Positions 5,810 to 12,271 of a stretch of 13,066 bases of DNA are shown here, in pieces. This DNA is from Cocleimonas sp. (GTDB lineage Bacteria > Pseudomonadota > Gammaproteobacteria > Thiotrichales > Thiotrichaceae). Position 1 is the first letter of the stretch. Every line of letters starts with the position of its first letter. The position numbers and the translations under genes were made by a program. Location of the stretch: contig JAGLDT010000006.1 in the NCBI GenBank assembly GCA_023145485.1, positions 1-13,066 of the forward strand. The letters run 5' to 3'. The notes under the pieces are model-generated. The model saw only the letters and a list, made by a program, of their open reading frames with translations, was not told the DNA's origin and did no database searches.

Positions 5810-7660
5810 ATGCCCATTCAACAACTCCCCTCACATCTTATCAACCAAATTGCGGCGGGTGAAGTCGTTGAACGCCCTGCTTCCGTGGTTAAAGAGCTAC
5901 TAGAAAATACACTCGATGCAGGTGCAACACGTATTGAGCTAGAAATAGAGCAGGGGGGAAGCAAGCGTATTCGTATCCGTGATAATGGTTGTGGTATTCC
6001 TAAGCAAGAACTTTTTCTAGCACTAAGCCGTCATGCAACCAGTAAAATAGCCTCACTGGATGATCTTGAGCATATTCGTTCACTTGGATTTCGTGGCGAA
6101 GCATTGCCAAGTATCGCATCAGTTTCACGCCTAACTATTAGCTCACAAAGTGAGCACAGTGAGCACAGTTGGAAATTATCAGGCAATGGTGGGGATGAAT
6201 TTGATGATCCTGAACCCTGCTCACACCCACAGGGTACAACCATTGATGTACGTGATTTATTTTTTAATGTACCTGCGCGACGTAAATTCTTAAAAACAGA
6301 AAAAACAGAATTTCGTCATTTAGAGGATGTAGTAAAAAAAATTGCATTAAGTCGTTTTCAGACAGCTATTAGTTTAAAACATGGTGTAAAAACAATATTG
6401 CATCTACAGGCAGCTAATGACCGCGCCTCTTCAGAACGACGTGTAGCAGAAATATTTGGTCCAACCTTTATGGAGCAGGCGTTGTATATTGAATATGATG
6501 CGGCAGGACTCAAACTATGGGGCTGGGTAGGATTACCTACCTTTTCTCGCTCACAGGCTGATTTGCAATATTTTTATGTTAATGGTCGCATTATTCGTGA
6601 TCGTATTGTCACTCATGCCGTGCGTCAGGCGTATCAAGATGTGCTTTATCATGGTCGTCACCCCGCCTATTTACTATTTTTAGAATTGGATGCGGATAAA
6701 GTCGATGTTAATGCTCATCCTACTAAGCACGAAGTCCGTTTCCGTGAATCACGATTAGTGCATGATTTTCTTTACCGCACACTGCACAAAGCATTGGCAG
6801 ATATTCGCCCTAATGATGATACTCAACAAGCCTCCGACAATCACTTTTTATCTGGAGCCGAAACACGAACTAACGCACCTATAAACTATCCCTTTCAAGC
6901 ACCTCAAGGCAGTCTCAACATTCCCGTAAAAGAACAGGGAGAAATTTATTCACAACCGCATCAGGCGGACAATAAAGGTGCCAATCCTTTTATGCCCAGC
7001 TCACATGCTTTCAATCAATATACGCCTGCTTCATTACCCGTTCAAACTGAGAATACTTATAACGATACAGGCGAAATACCACCGCTTGGTTTTGCATTGG
7101 CACAGTTACATGGTATTTTCATTCTTGCCGAGAATGCCCAAGGCTTGATTGTGGTTGATATGCATGCAGCACACGAACGTATTACTTACGAACATCTTAA
7201 AAAAAGTATGGCGAAAGATAATATTCGCTCTCAGCCTCTCCTTGTACCAAACCCTGTTGCCGTAAGTAAAAAAGAAGCCAATTGCGCAGTTGAGTATGCC
7301 GATATTTTTAACCAACTGGGTTTTTCTATTGATCGCCTTGCCCCAGAGAAACTCGTTATACGCGCTATCCCTTCATTACTAAAAAGTGCTGATACTGCTA
7401 GTTTACTCAGAGATGTACTGGCTGATTTGATTCAAAATGGTAGCAGTGAACGTATTCAACAAAGTATCAATGAAATCTTATCCACCATGGCATGTCATCG
7501 CTCAGTACGTGCTAATCATCGCTTAAGCACACCTGAAATGAATGCGCTTTTGCGTGATATGGAGCGCACCGAACGCAGTGGGCAATGTAATCACGGACGA
7601 CCCACATGGACACAGCTTAATCTTAATCAGCTTGATAAACTCTTTATGCGTGGGCAGTAA
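5810..7660 (+). CDS. mutL: DNA mismatch repair protein MutL, endonuclease-motif type
   Basis: GHKL ATPase that links MutS mismatch recognition to strand processing. N-terminal ATPase motifs: NQIAAGEVVERPASVVKELL with catalytic Glu29 and Asn33, DNGCGI (58-63), GFRGEAL (93-99) and GTT/FFNVPARRKFLK (143-162). A linker rich in Gln, Asn and Pro spans about 335-423. The C-terminal dimerisation domain starts near 424 and contains DMHAAHERITYE (450-461), which fits the endonuclease motif D-x-H-A-x2-E-x4-E. The accompanying motifs ACHRSVRA (561-568), CNHGRP (593-598) and C-terminal FMR (612-614) are all present. This is the nicking MutL of organisms without MutH, unlike E. coli MutL. A 9-base tandem duplication (6149-6166) encodes SEHSEH in a variable loop. 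No clear Shine-Dalgarno precedes the ATG, so translation may be coupled to ftsX. miaA follows after 14 bases. Confidence 0.97.
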   Translation: MPIQQLPSHLINQIAAGEVVERPASVVKELLENTLDAGATRIELEIEQGGSKRIRIRDNGCGIPKQELFLALSRHATSKIASLDDLEHIRSLGFRGEALPSIASVSRLTISSQSEHSEHSWKLSGNGGDEFDDPEPCSHPQGTTIDVRDLFFNVPARRKFLKTEKTEFRHLEDVVKKIALSRFQTAISLKHGVKTILHLQAANDRASSERRVAEIFGPTFMEQALYIEYDAAGLKLWGWVGLPTFSRSQADLQYFYVNGRIIRDRIVTHAVRQAYQDVLYHGRHPAYLLFLELDADKVDVNAHPTKHEVRFRESRLVHDFLYRTLHKALADIRPNDDTQQASDNHFLSGAETRTNAPINYPFQAPQGSLNIPVKEQGEIYSQPHQADNKGANPFMPSSHAFNQYTPASLPVQTENTYNDTGEIPPLGFALAQLHGIFILAENAQGLIVVDMHAAHERITYEHLKKSMAKDNIRSQPLLVPNPVAVSKKEANCAVEYADIFNQLGFSIDRLAPEKLVIRAIPSLLKSADTASLLRDVLADLIQNGSSERIQQSINEILSTMACHRSVRANHRLSTPEMNALLRDMERTERSGQCNHGRPTWTQLNLNQLDKLFMRGQ

Positions 7661-7674
7661 GGAAATTCCTAACA

Positions 7675-8619
7675 ATGACCTCAAAAACAACACTTCCCCC
7701 TGCCATCTTTATTATGGGGCCAACAGCATCAGGAAAAACAGATCTCGCAGTACAACTGATGGATCACTTTCCGATTGAAATTATTAGCGTTGATTCTGCG
7801 CTTATCTACAAAGGCATGGATATTGGCACTGCCAAACCTGATAAAGCCACGTTAAAAAAAGCACCGCATCGCTTGATTGACTTCCTTGATCCTTCGCAAG
7901 CTTATTCAGCAGCTGACTTTCGTCGTGACGCTTTGCGTGAAATGCAACAAATCACAGACAATGGCAATATTCCTGTTTTAGTTGGCGGTACGATGTTGTA
8001 TTACCGCGCTTTGGAAAATGATTTAGCAAAATTACCCTCTGCTAACCCTGAAATCAGAAAAAAACTAGATCAACAAGCATCCAAGCTAGGCTGGAATGCA
8101 ATGCATCAGCATTTAGCAATGATTGATCCTGATTCCGCAGCACGCATCCATCCAAATGACTCGCAACGAATACAACGCGCCCTTGAAGTTTATGAAATCA
8201 CTGGGGAGATTTTAACCACACTACACAGGGAAGCAAAACACAATGCACTCCCTTACCGCTTGCTAAAAATCGCTCTCATTCCTGAAGATCGAGAATGGCT
8301 TCGAGCGCGTGCAGCACTACGTTTTGAGCAAATGATTGACGAGGGATTTATGGTAGAAATACAACATTTATTTGATAGAAAGGACTTAAATCCAGACCTT
8401 CCGTCCATGCGTTGTGTAGGTTATAGACAAGCTTGGAGCTATTTAAACGGAAATATTGACTTCAAAGAGATGAAAAACCGTGCTATTGTCGCCACACGTC
8501 AATTGGCAAAGCGCCAGATGACATGGTTGCGTTCTGAAAAGGAAGTTTCGCGTTATGATGCACAACATTATAACCTCTTGTCGATTATCGGGGAAATTAG
8601 GCACTTTTTAGGATCATAG
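7675..8619 (+). CDS. miaA: tRNA dimethylallyltransferase MiaA
   Basis: Transfers dimethylallyl from DMAPP to N6 of A37 in tRNAs that read UNN codons, the first step to ms2i6A37. The 314 residues match the usual length (E. coli 316). P-loop GPTASGKT (15-22), DSALIYKGMDIGTAKP (40-55, with the catalytic Asp40), GGTMLYY (104-110), DSAARIHPNDSQRIQRALE (153-171, tRNA recognition) and RCVGYRQAW (246-254) are all in place, followed by ATRQLAKRQMTWLR. AAGGA overlapping the mutL stop serves as ribosome site about 10 bases before the ATG, so it is probably an operon partner of mutL, as in E. coli. Confidence 0.97.
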   Translation: MTSKTTLPPAIFIMGPTASGKTDLAVQLMDHFPIEIISVDSALIYKGMDIGTAKPDKATLKKAPHRLIDFLDPSQAYSAADFRRDALREMQQITDNGNIPVLVGGTMLYYRALENDLAKLPSANPEIRKKLDQQASKLGWNAMHQHLAMIDPDSAARIHPNDSQRIQRALEVYEITGEILTTLHREAKHNALPYRLLKIALIPEDREWLRARAALRFEQMIDEGFMVEIQHLFDRKDLNPDLPSMRCVGYRQAWSYLNGNIDFKEMKNRAIVATRQLAKRQMTWLRSEKEVSRYDAQHYNLLSIIGEIRHFLGS

Positions 8620-8649
8620 TGCGGTATAACCGACGAAATGGGCTTCCTA

Positions 8650-8665
8650 AGGTTTCATTAAACCT
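8650..8665 (+). terminator. Weak hairpin after miaA
   Basis: AGGTTT-CATT-AAACCT forms a perfect 6-bp stem with a 4-base loop, 30 bases after the miaA stop. The following sequence is GATAAGATTATTTTG, not a true T-tract, so termination would be partial at best. It could instead separate miaA transcripts from the hfq leader. Confidence 0.25.
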
Positions 8666-8768
8666 GATAAGATTATTTTGTCTGCAAGGACAGCGACTAA
8701 ACAAGGCAGCGATATGATATTTATTACTTATTTGTCCCCCAACAATAGGCATTTGATCTGTCTTTATA

Positions 8769-8797
8769 TTGCAACTGTTTACAATAATATGTTAATA
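8769..8797 (+). promoter_or_regulatory. Candidate hfq promoter
   Basis: TTGCAA (8769-8774), a 17-base spacer and TTAATA (8792-8797) would start transcription near 8804 with a leader of about 22 bases. GGAGA at 8816-8820 is the hfq ribosome site. The 207-base gap itself implies a promoter, since other genes of the block are packed tightly. Exact hexamers are uncertain in this AT-rich stretch. Confidence 0.3.
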
Positions 8798-8826
8798 ACC
8801 ACAACCTAAAAAATTGGAGAAAAATA

Positions 8827-9060
8827 ATGTCATCTAAAGGGCACATGCTACAAGAACCCTTCTTAAACGCTTTGAGAAAAGAACGCATCCCCGTTGCAAT
8901 CTATCTCGTGAACGGCATCAAGCTACAAGGCACCGTTGAGTCATTTGATCAATTTGTCGTTTTACTTGGAAACACAGTCAGTCAACTCGTTTATAAACAT
9001 GCTATTTCTACTATAGTCCCCGCTCGCCCGATTAAATTATCCTATGAGGATGATGAATAA
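8827..9060 (+). CDS. hfq: RNA chaperone Hfq
   Basis: Hexameric Sm-like protein that pairs small RNAs with mRNAs. At 77 residues it is the core plus a short tail (E. coli 102). Sm1 spans the VAIYLVNGIKLQGTVESFDQF region (23-43) and Sm2 is VYKHAIST (55-62). Proximal-face residues Gln9, Phe43, Lys57 and His58, distal-face Tyr26, Ile31 and Lys32, and the rim patch RKER (17-20) are conserved. Two departures stand out. Glu10 replaces the usual Asp after Gln. Gly48 replaces the lysine common in LKNTVSQ. The tail ends SYEDDE, an acidic tip like that of other Hfq proteins. The gene has a good ribosome site (GGAGA) and ends before a strong terminator. Confidence 0.98.
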   Translation: MSSKGHMLQEPFLNALRKERIPVAIYLVNGIKLQGTVESFDQFVVLLGNTVSQLVYKHAISTIVPARPIKLSYEDDE

Positions 9061-9077
9061 AAAGTAAACTGCTCTAT

Positions 9078-9086
9078 TGCTATAAT
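9078..9086 (+). promoter_or_regulatory. Extended -10 element TGCTATAAT just before the hfq terminator
   Basis: A perfect TATAAT (9081-9086) with the upstream TG of an extended -10 (TGC). No -35 hexamer is visible at the correct distance. Transcription would start near 9093, which is exactly the first base of the terminator stem. It could feed hflX through the terminator or produce a short hairpin RNA, or be incidental. Confidence 0.3.
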
Positions 9087-9092
9087 ACTCAT

Positions 9093-9132
9093 AAAAAAGC
9101 TCCCTAAAATGAAAATTTTATGGAGCTTTTTT
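9093..9132 (+). terminator. Strong rho-independent terminator of hfq
   Basis: AAAAAAGCTCC (9093-9103) pairs perfectly with GGAGCTTTTTT (9122-9132). Inside, after a C-T mismatch, TAAAAT (9105-9110) pairs with ATTTTA (9115-9120), closing a GAAA tetraloop (9111-9114). The T-run at 9127-9132 completes a canonical terminator 32 bases after the hfq stop. The A-run on the other side makes it potentially bidirectional. Confidence 0.92.
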
Positions 9133-9178
9133 ATTATAAGCAGTATTATGAAAAGAACTTATTTTTTGGAATGATTGA

Positions 9179-10480
9179 TTGGAACTTTTTGATTTATCCA
9201 GTAGCAAAGAAGCCCGTATTGAACGGGCGGTCTTAGTCCAGCTTAATCTTGGTCGTAATAAAAACACACCAGATGCTGATGAATTTTCTGAGCTTGTGCG
9301 TTCTGCGGGCGCAGAAACAAGCGCTTTAATCCAAGGCTCACGTCATACACCGAGCGCTCGGTTTTTTGCAGGTAAAGGCAAAGCAGAGGAGATTAAGCAA
9401 GCGGTTATTGCCTATGATGCGGATGTAGTTATTTTTAATCATGCCCTCTCCCCTGCCCAAGAACGCAATCTAGAACAATTATTAGAATGCCGTGTCATGG
9501 ATCGTACAAGTCTCATTCTTGATATTTTTGCCCAACGTGCACGCTCACATGAAGGCAAATTACAGGTTGAACTCGCACAACTCAAACACATGTCAACACG
9601 CCTTATTCGTGGCTGGACTCACCTTGAACGTCAAAAAGGTGGTATTGGAATGCGAGGACCTGGAGAAACACAACTAGAAACCGATCGCCGCTTGCTTAGT
9701 ATCCGCATTAAACAAATCAAAAAACGCCTAGAAAAAGTCGGCAATCAGCGCGAACAAGGGCGACAATTACGTCAAAAAGCAGAAATTCCTACTGTTTCAT
9801 TGGTTGGATACACCAATGCAGGTAAGTCAACCTTATTTAACGCAATTACCACCGCCAATGTCTACGCAGCAGACCAACTCTTTGCTACCCTAGACCCAAC
9901 ACTACGACGCGTAGAACTTAGCAATCAACAAACCATGATCTTAGTGGATACAGTGGGTTTTATCCGTGATCTTCCCCATGATTTAGTCGTTGCCTTCCGA
10001 GCCACCTTGCAAGAAACAGCAGAAGCAGATCTTATCCTGCACGTTATTGACAGCAATGATGAGCAACGTGATATGTACCGTCAACAGGTCAATGATGTCA
10101 TTGAAATGTTGGGCGCAAAGGATGTGCCTCAAATAGAGGTGATGAATAAAATTGATCTATCTGACTATACCGTACGCATTGACCCTGCTCACTCAGGCAC
10201 ACCAACACGTGCTTGGCTATCCGCTCATACTGGCGAGGGTATAGAACAATTACTCGATTATTTAGGAGAAACCTTTGCTGAAAATATTTTCTCAGGACAG
10301 CTAACCCTCCCTCCCGATAAAACACGTTTGCGCGCCAGACTATATGAAGATAAAGCGATCCTTACAGAATCTATCTCCCCCTTAGGTGAATACCTGCTAA
10401 CTATTAAAATTCATCAGCAACGTTTACAAAAATTGCTTCATGAAGAAAAAATCAGTCTAGAACAACTTACTGATAATTAA
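9179..10480 (+). CDS. hflX: GTPase HflX (ribosome-splitting, stress-associated)
   Basis: Translational GTPase that in relatives dissociates stalled 70S ribosomes. The 433 residues carry the HflX N-terminal domain (about 15-110, with ALSPAQERNLEQL), the glycine-rich linker RQKGGIGMRGPGETQLETDRR (151-171), a coiled-coil to about 200, and the G domain: G1 GYTNAGKST (210-218), G2 TLDPT (237-241), G3 DTVG (257-260), G4 NKID (323-326) and G5 SAHTG (348-352). The start is TTG. The codon directly upstream in frame is TGA, no in-frame ATG occurs until residue 138 or so, and GGA (9168-9170) sits 8 bases before the TTG. The N-terminus MELFDLSSSKEARIERAVLV aligns with HflX proteins. It follows the hfq terminator, so it depends on read-through or its own promoter. 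hflKC is not next to it. Confidence 0.96.
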   Translation: MELFDLSSSKEARIERAVLVQLNLGRNKNTPDADEFSELVRSAGAETSALIQGSRHTPSARFFAGKGKAEEIKQAVIAYDADVVIFNHALSPAQERNLEQLLECRVMDRTSLILDIFAQRARSHEGKLQVELAQLKHMSTRLIRGWTHLERQKGGIGMRGPGETQLETDRRLLSIRIKQIKKRLEKVGNQREQGRQLRQKAEIPTVSLVGYTNAGKSTLFNAITTANVYAADQLFATLDPTLRRVELSNQQTMILVDTVGFIRDLPHDLVVAFRATLQETAEADLILHVIDSNDEQRDMYRQQVNDVIEMLGAKDVPQIEVMNKIDLSDYTVRIDPAHSGTPTRAWLSAHTGEGIEQLLDYLGETFAENIFSGQLTLPPDKTRLRARLYEDKAILTESISPLGEYLLTIKIHQQRLQKLLHEEKISLEQLTDN

Positions 10481-10550
10481 AGAGTAAGAATTTAATAACT
10501 TTCCAAATAAAAACATAAGTTAGAACTGAAAAATTATTGAATTTTCATTC

Positions 10551-10615
10551 CTAAACGACCCTAATTATTGTTCTCACTCCTTCTTTATGTGAAAATGGCC
10601 ATAATCTAAACGACC
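10551..10615 (+). repeat. Direct repeat CTAAACGACC, 55 bases apart
   Basis: CTAAACGACC occurs at 10551-10560 and again at 10606-10615, in the leader of the DUF1131 lipoprotein gene. The second copy ends five bases before 10621 and adjoins the AAGGA ribosome site. A 10-base exact repeat with a CGACC core is uncommon in this AT-rich gap. It may be a regulator site or a small duplication. Confidence 0.5.
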
Positions 10616-10627
10616 AAGGAATATGGC

Positions 10628-11230
10628 ATGACCCTGAAATGGATAAAATTTTTACTACTTTTCACCTTACTCTCTTTTATTAGCAGTTGCGACAATGGTA
10701 CTAGCGAGGATTACGCCGAAATAAATGATCGGCGAACATCCACATCTTCAACGACTATTGTTTTAGACAAAAATAAAGTTGGCCCTATCGATGCAGGCAG
10801 CCCTTTTAATATTCATCATTTTACTCAAGCATTCCAAGGCTTTAATGTCTCTCAGCAAACGAGCTTCCAAGAAGGAGAGGCTTATCCCGTTATCCGTATT
10901 GCTAAAGGTGCTAAAACCTTAATAACCATCAATCCTAATGTAGATCAAACAGGTATCTATTCAATTTTAATTGAAGATAACTTAGTTCATAATCAGTTAG
11001 GTCATCGCTTAGGAACTCTGTTTAGTGATGTTTATAGCTATGGAAAAGTTGAAAAATGCCGAGCAGGTCAGGAAGAGCTTTCTGGAAAAGCAATTTGCTA
11101 CGCACCTAAAACAAGAAATATTCTTTATATCTTTTCTGGAAGATGGAGTGGGCCTGATGGGGAAATCCCACCTGAAAAAGTATTATCAACGTGGGCATTA
11201 GATGCCATTATTTGGAAACCAATTCGATAA
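10628..11230 (+). CDS. DUF1131 family lipoprotein (YfeY-like)
   Basis: Membrane-anchored lipoprotein of 200 residues. The signal peptide ends in the lipobox ISSC with Cys21 as the lipidated residue. The next residue is Asp22, the classical inner-membrane retention signal for Lol sorting in enterics, so inner-membrane location is possible. Residues about 50-200 match DUF1131: VGPIDAGSPFN, then the LGTLFSDVYS block, a CRAG...ICYAPKT cysteine pair (Cys139 region and Cys157 region), FSGRWSGPDGEIPPEKVL and the C-terminal ALDAIIWKPI. The E. coli member YfeY is an RpoE-regulated lipoprotein of unknown role. AAGGA 7 bases before the ATG is a good ribosome site. It stands alone, 147 bases after hflX, and converges on the next gene. 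Confidence 0.85.
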   Translation: MTLKWIKFLLLFTLLSFISSCDNGTSEDYAEINDRRTSTSSTTIVLDKNKVGPIDAGSPFNIHHFTQAFQGFNVSQQTSFQEGEAYPVIRIAKGAKTLITINPNVDQTGIYSILIEDNLVHNQLGHRLGTLFSDVYSYGKVEKCRAGQEELSGKAICYAPKTRNILYIFSGRWSGPDGEIPPEKVLSTWALDAIIWKPIR

Positions 11231-11234
11231 ATTT

Positions 11235-11268
11235 AAAAATTGTTCCCCGATATTTCATCTGGGAACAA
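11235..11268 (-). terminator. Terminator of the minus-strand lipoprotein gene
   Basis: TTGTTCCC (11240-11247) pairs perfectly with GGGAACAA (11261-11268), with a possible inner GAT/ATC pair. Read on the minus strand the hairpin is followed at once by TTTTT (11239-11235), a proper termination signal for the gene ending at 11295. On the plus strand the following bases are A-rich rather than T-rich, so it serves the DUF1131 gene less well. Confidence 0.8.
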
Positions 11269-11294
11269 AGAAAAATCCAAACCAGTAAAACTAA

Positions 11295-11960
11295 CTATTC
11301 AAAGCTAATTTTAGCTGTCAGTTTGTGGAGATTGTCAGTACTATCAGTAATCGTATAGTTTATTAACTCCTCCCCCGTGCAATTTTTACTGAACCCATTC
11401 ATATCTTCAATCTGATGCGTACAAGTAGAGTCGTTAGCAGTCGCATAATCAGCTCCCCACCTCTTAAGGAGCGTCGTAATTGAATCCCGATCAAAAACAG
11501 TTGCTGGCAGGAGAGAGTCGAAATTAGATTCACAGGTAATATCCAAATCATTATGTTTACCTACCGTAGTAACAATGCCACTTGAGAAATCAGAATAAAT
11601 TTTAACCCTAACTGTTGAGCCATCAGTACAACTAAAAACAGCAGACCGCTCTCTTTGCACGTCTTTTATGCCTAAAGAGCCTATATTAGTCGCTAGTTGA
11701 AAAATTTCATTATTCGTCCCATCCGAATAACTTTGGGTTACATAATGAATATCACCCTCATAGCCACCTTCTGATGTATAAAAAACTGTTCGCGAAAGAA
11801 CTTGTCTCGATCTAGGCTGTTTAAGTGTTAATTTTACAATGGGATCGAGATCATTAACCCCCCCAAGAAAAGGCGTATTCACGTTATTATCCGTTCCACC
11901 GCCTCCACAGGCTGATAAAAGAGCTATAGAAAAAATACTGCTTACAATTGCTTTATTCAT
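11295..11960 (-). CDS. Hypothetical lipoprotein, 221 aa
   Basis: Not recognised beyond its lipoprotein signal. The signal peptide MNKAIVSSIFSIALLSAC has the lipobox LSAC with Cys18, followed by a GGGG linker that is common in exported lipoproteins. Gly at +2 favours the outer membrane. The mature chain is polar with four more cysteines (111, 143, 180, 194), which suggest two disulfides. The segment from 155 to 195 (DRDSITTLLKRWGADYATAND) may be a helical region, and the rest looks beta-rich. A GAGGT ribosome site lies 6-7 bases before the ATG. It has its own terminator and an inverted repeat 40 bases upstream, so it is likely monocistronic. It converges on the DUF1131 lipoprotein. No function can be proposed. 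Confidence 0.75.
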   Translation of the reverse strand: MNKAIVSSIFSIALLSACGGGGTDNNVNTPFLGGVNDLDPIVKLTLKQPRSRQVLSRTVFYTSEGGYEGDIHYVTQSYSDGTNNEIFQLATNIGSLGIKDVQRERSAVFSCTDGSTVRVKIYSDFSSGIVTTVGKHNDLDITCESNFDSLLPATVFDRDSITTLLKRWGADYATANDSTCTHQIEDMNGFSKNCTGEELINYTITDSTDNLHKLTAKISFE

Positions 11961-11999
11961 TATGCTACCTCATTGAAAGGGTAAAGAAGGAAAAAACCA

Positions 12000-12016
12000 T
12001 ACTATGAAACATAGTA
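12000..12016 (-). repeat. Inverted repeat in the lipoprotein leader (operator or weak terminator)
   Basis: TACTATG-AAA-CATAGTA has 7-base perfect arms with a 3-base spacer, 40 bases before the lipoprotein start. Read on the minus strand it is followed two bases later by TTTTTT after TGG-like bases, so it could act as an attenuator or as the terminator of the upstream gene. The stem is AT-rich and weak. Confidence 0.45.
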
Positions 12017-12101
12017 CTACTTTTTATTTCTAGCAAGTAATCTAGCCCTCAATTAGCCTATATTTTACTCCCCACTGCCATCAAAGATAGACTGACAGAG
12101 T

Positions 12102-12119
12102 GATAAATTATAATTTATC
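12102..12119. repeat. Perfect 18-base palindrome
   Basis: GATAAATTATAATTTATC equals its own reverse complement. A perfect palindrome with no spacer is more like a protein-binding site than an RNA hairpin, since no loop bases separate the arms. It lies 142 bases upstream of the minus-strand lipoprotein start. Confidence 0.6.
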
Positions 12120-12186
12120 CAAATTTATGTGTACTTACACCATCCAGATATACTAGCTACCTGTTATCCCCTAAATGAGCCTTACC

Positions 12187-12227
12187 TGTCTATAATTCAA
12201 CCCACTAACGGGATTGAAAAACAGACA
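12187..12227 (-). other. Two-part hairpin downstream of the DUF3817 gene
   Basis: TGTCT (12187-12191) pairs with AGACA (12223-12227). Inside a 4x4 loop, TTCAACCC (12196-12203) pairs with GGGATTGAA (12210-12218) with one bulged A, closing a 6-base loop. It lies 45 bases after the DUF3817 stop. There is no T-tract after it on either strand, so a simple terminator is doubtful; it may stabilise or process the transcript end. Confidence 0.4.
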
Positions 12228-12271
12228 AATTAATTGCTATCTAACAATTTTCACGAAGAAGGTAATTATTC

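Larger units (their letters stand above)
11961..12271. other. 311-base intergenic region rich in inverted repeats
   Basis: No gene is visible between the two minus-strand genes. The region holds an inverted repeat at 12000-12016, a perfect 18-base palindrome at 12102-12119, GTGTA-CT-TACAC at 12129-12140, and a long two-part hairpin at 12187-12227. The promoter for the lipoprotein gene must lie here, but no single hexamer pair is convincing. Confidence 0.6.

Noticed and set aside
7106..7315. Minus-strand open frames inside mutL and other core genes
   Set aside because: They overlap conserved domains of well-supported genes and show no signals of their own.
9171..9236. ATG at 9171 as the hflX start or as an overlapping leader peptide
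   Set aside because: It is in a different frame from hflX and ends after 21 codons. The GGA before it is too close to serve as its ribosome site but suits the TTG at 9179.
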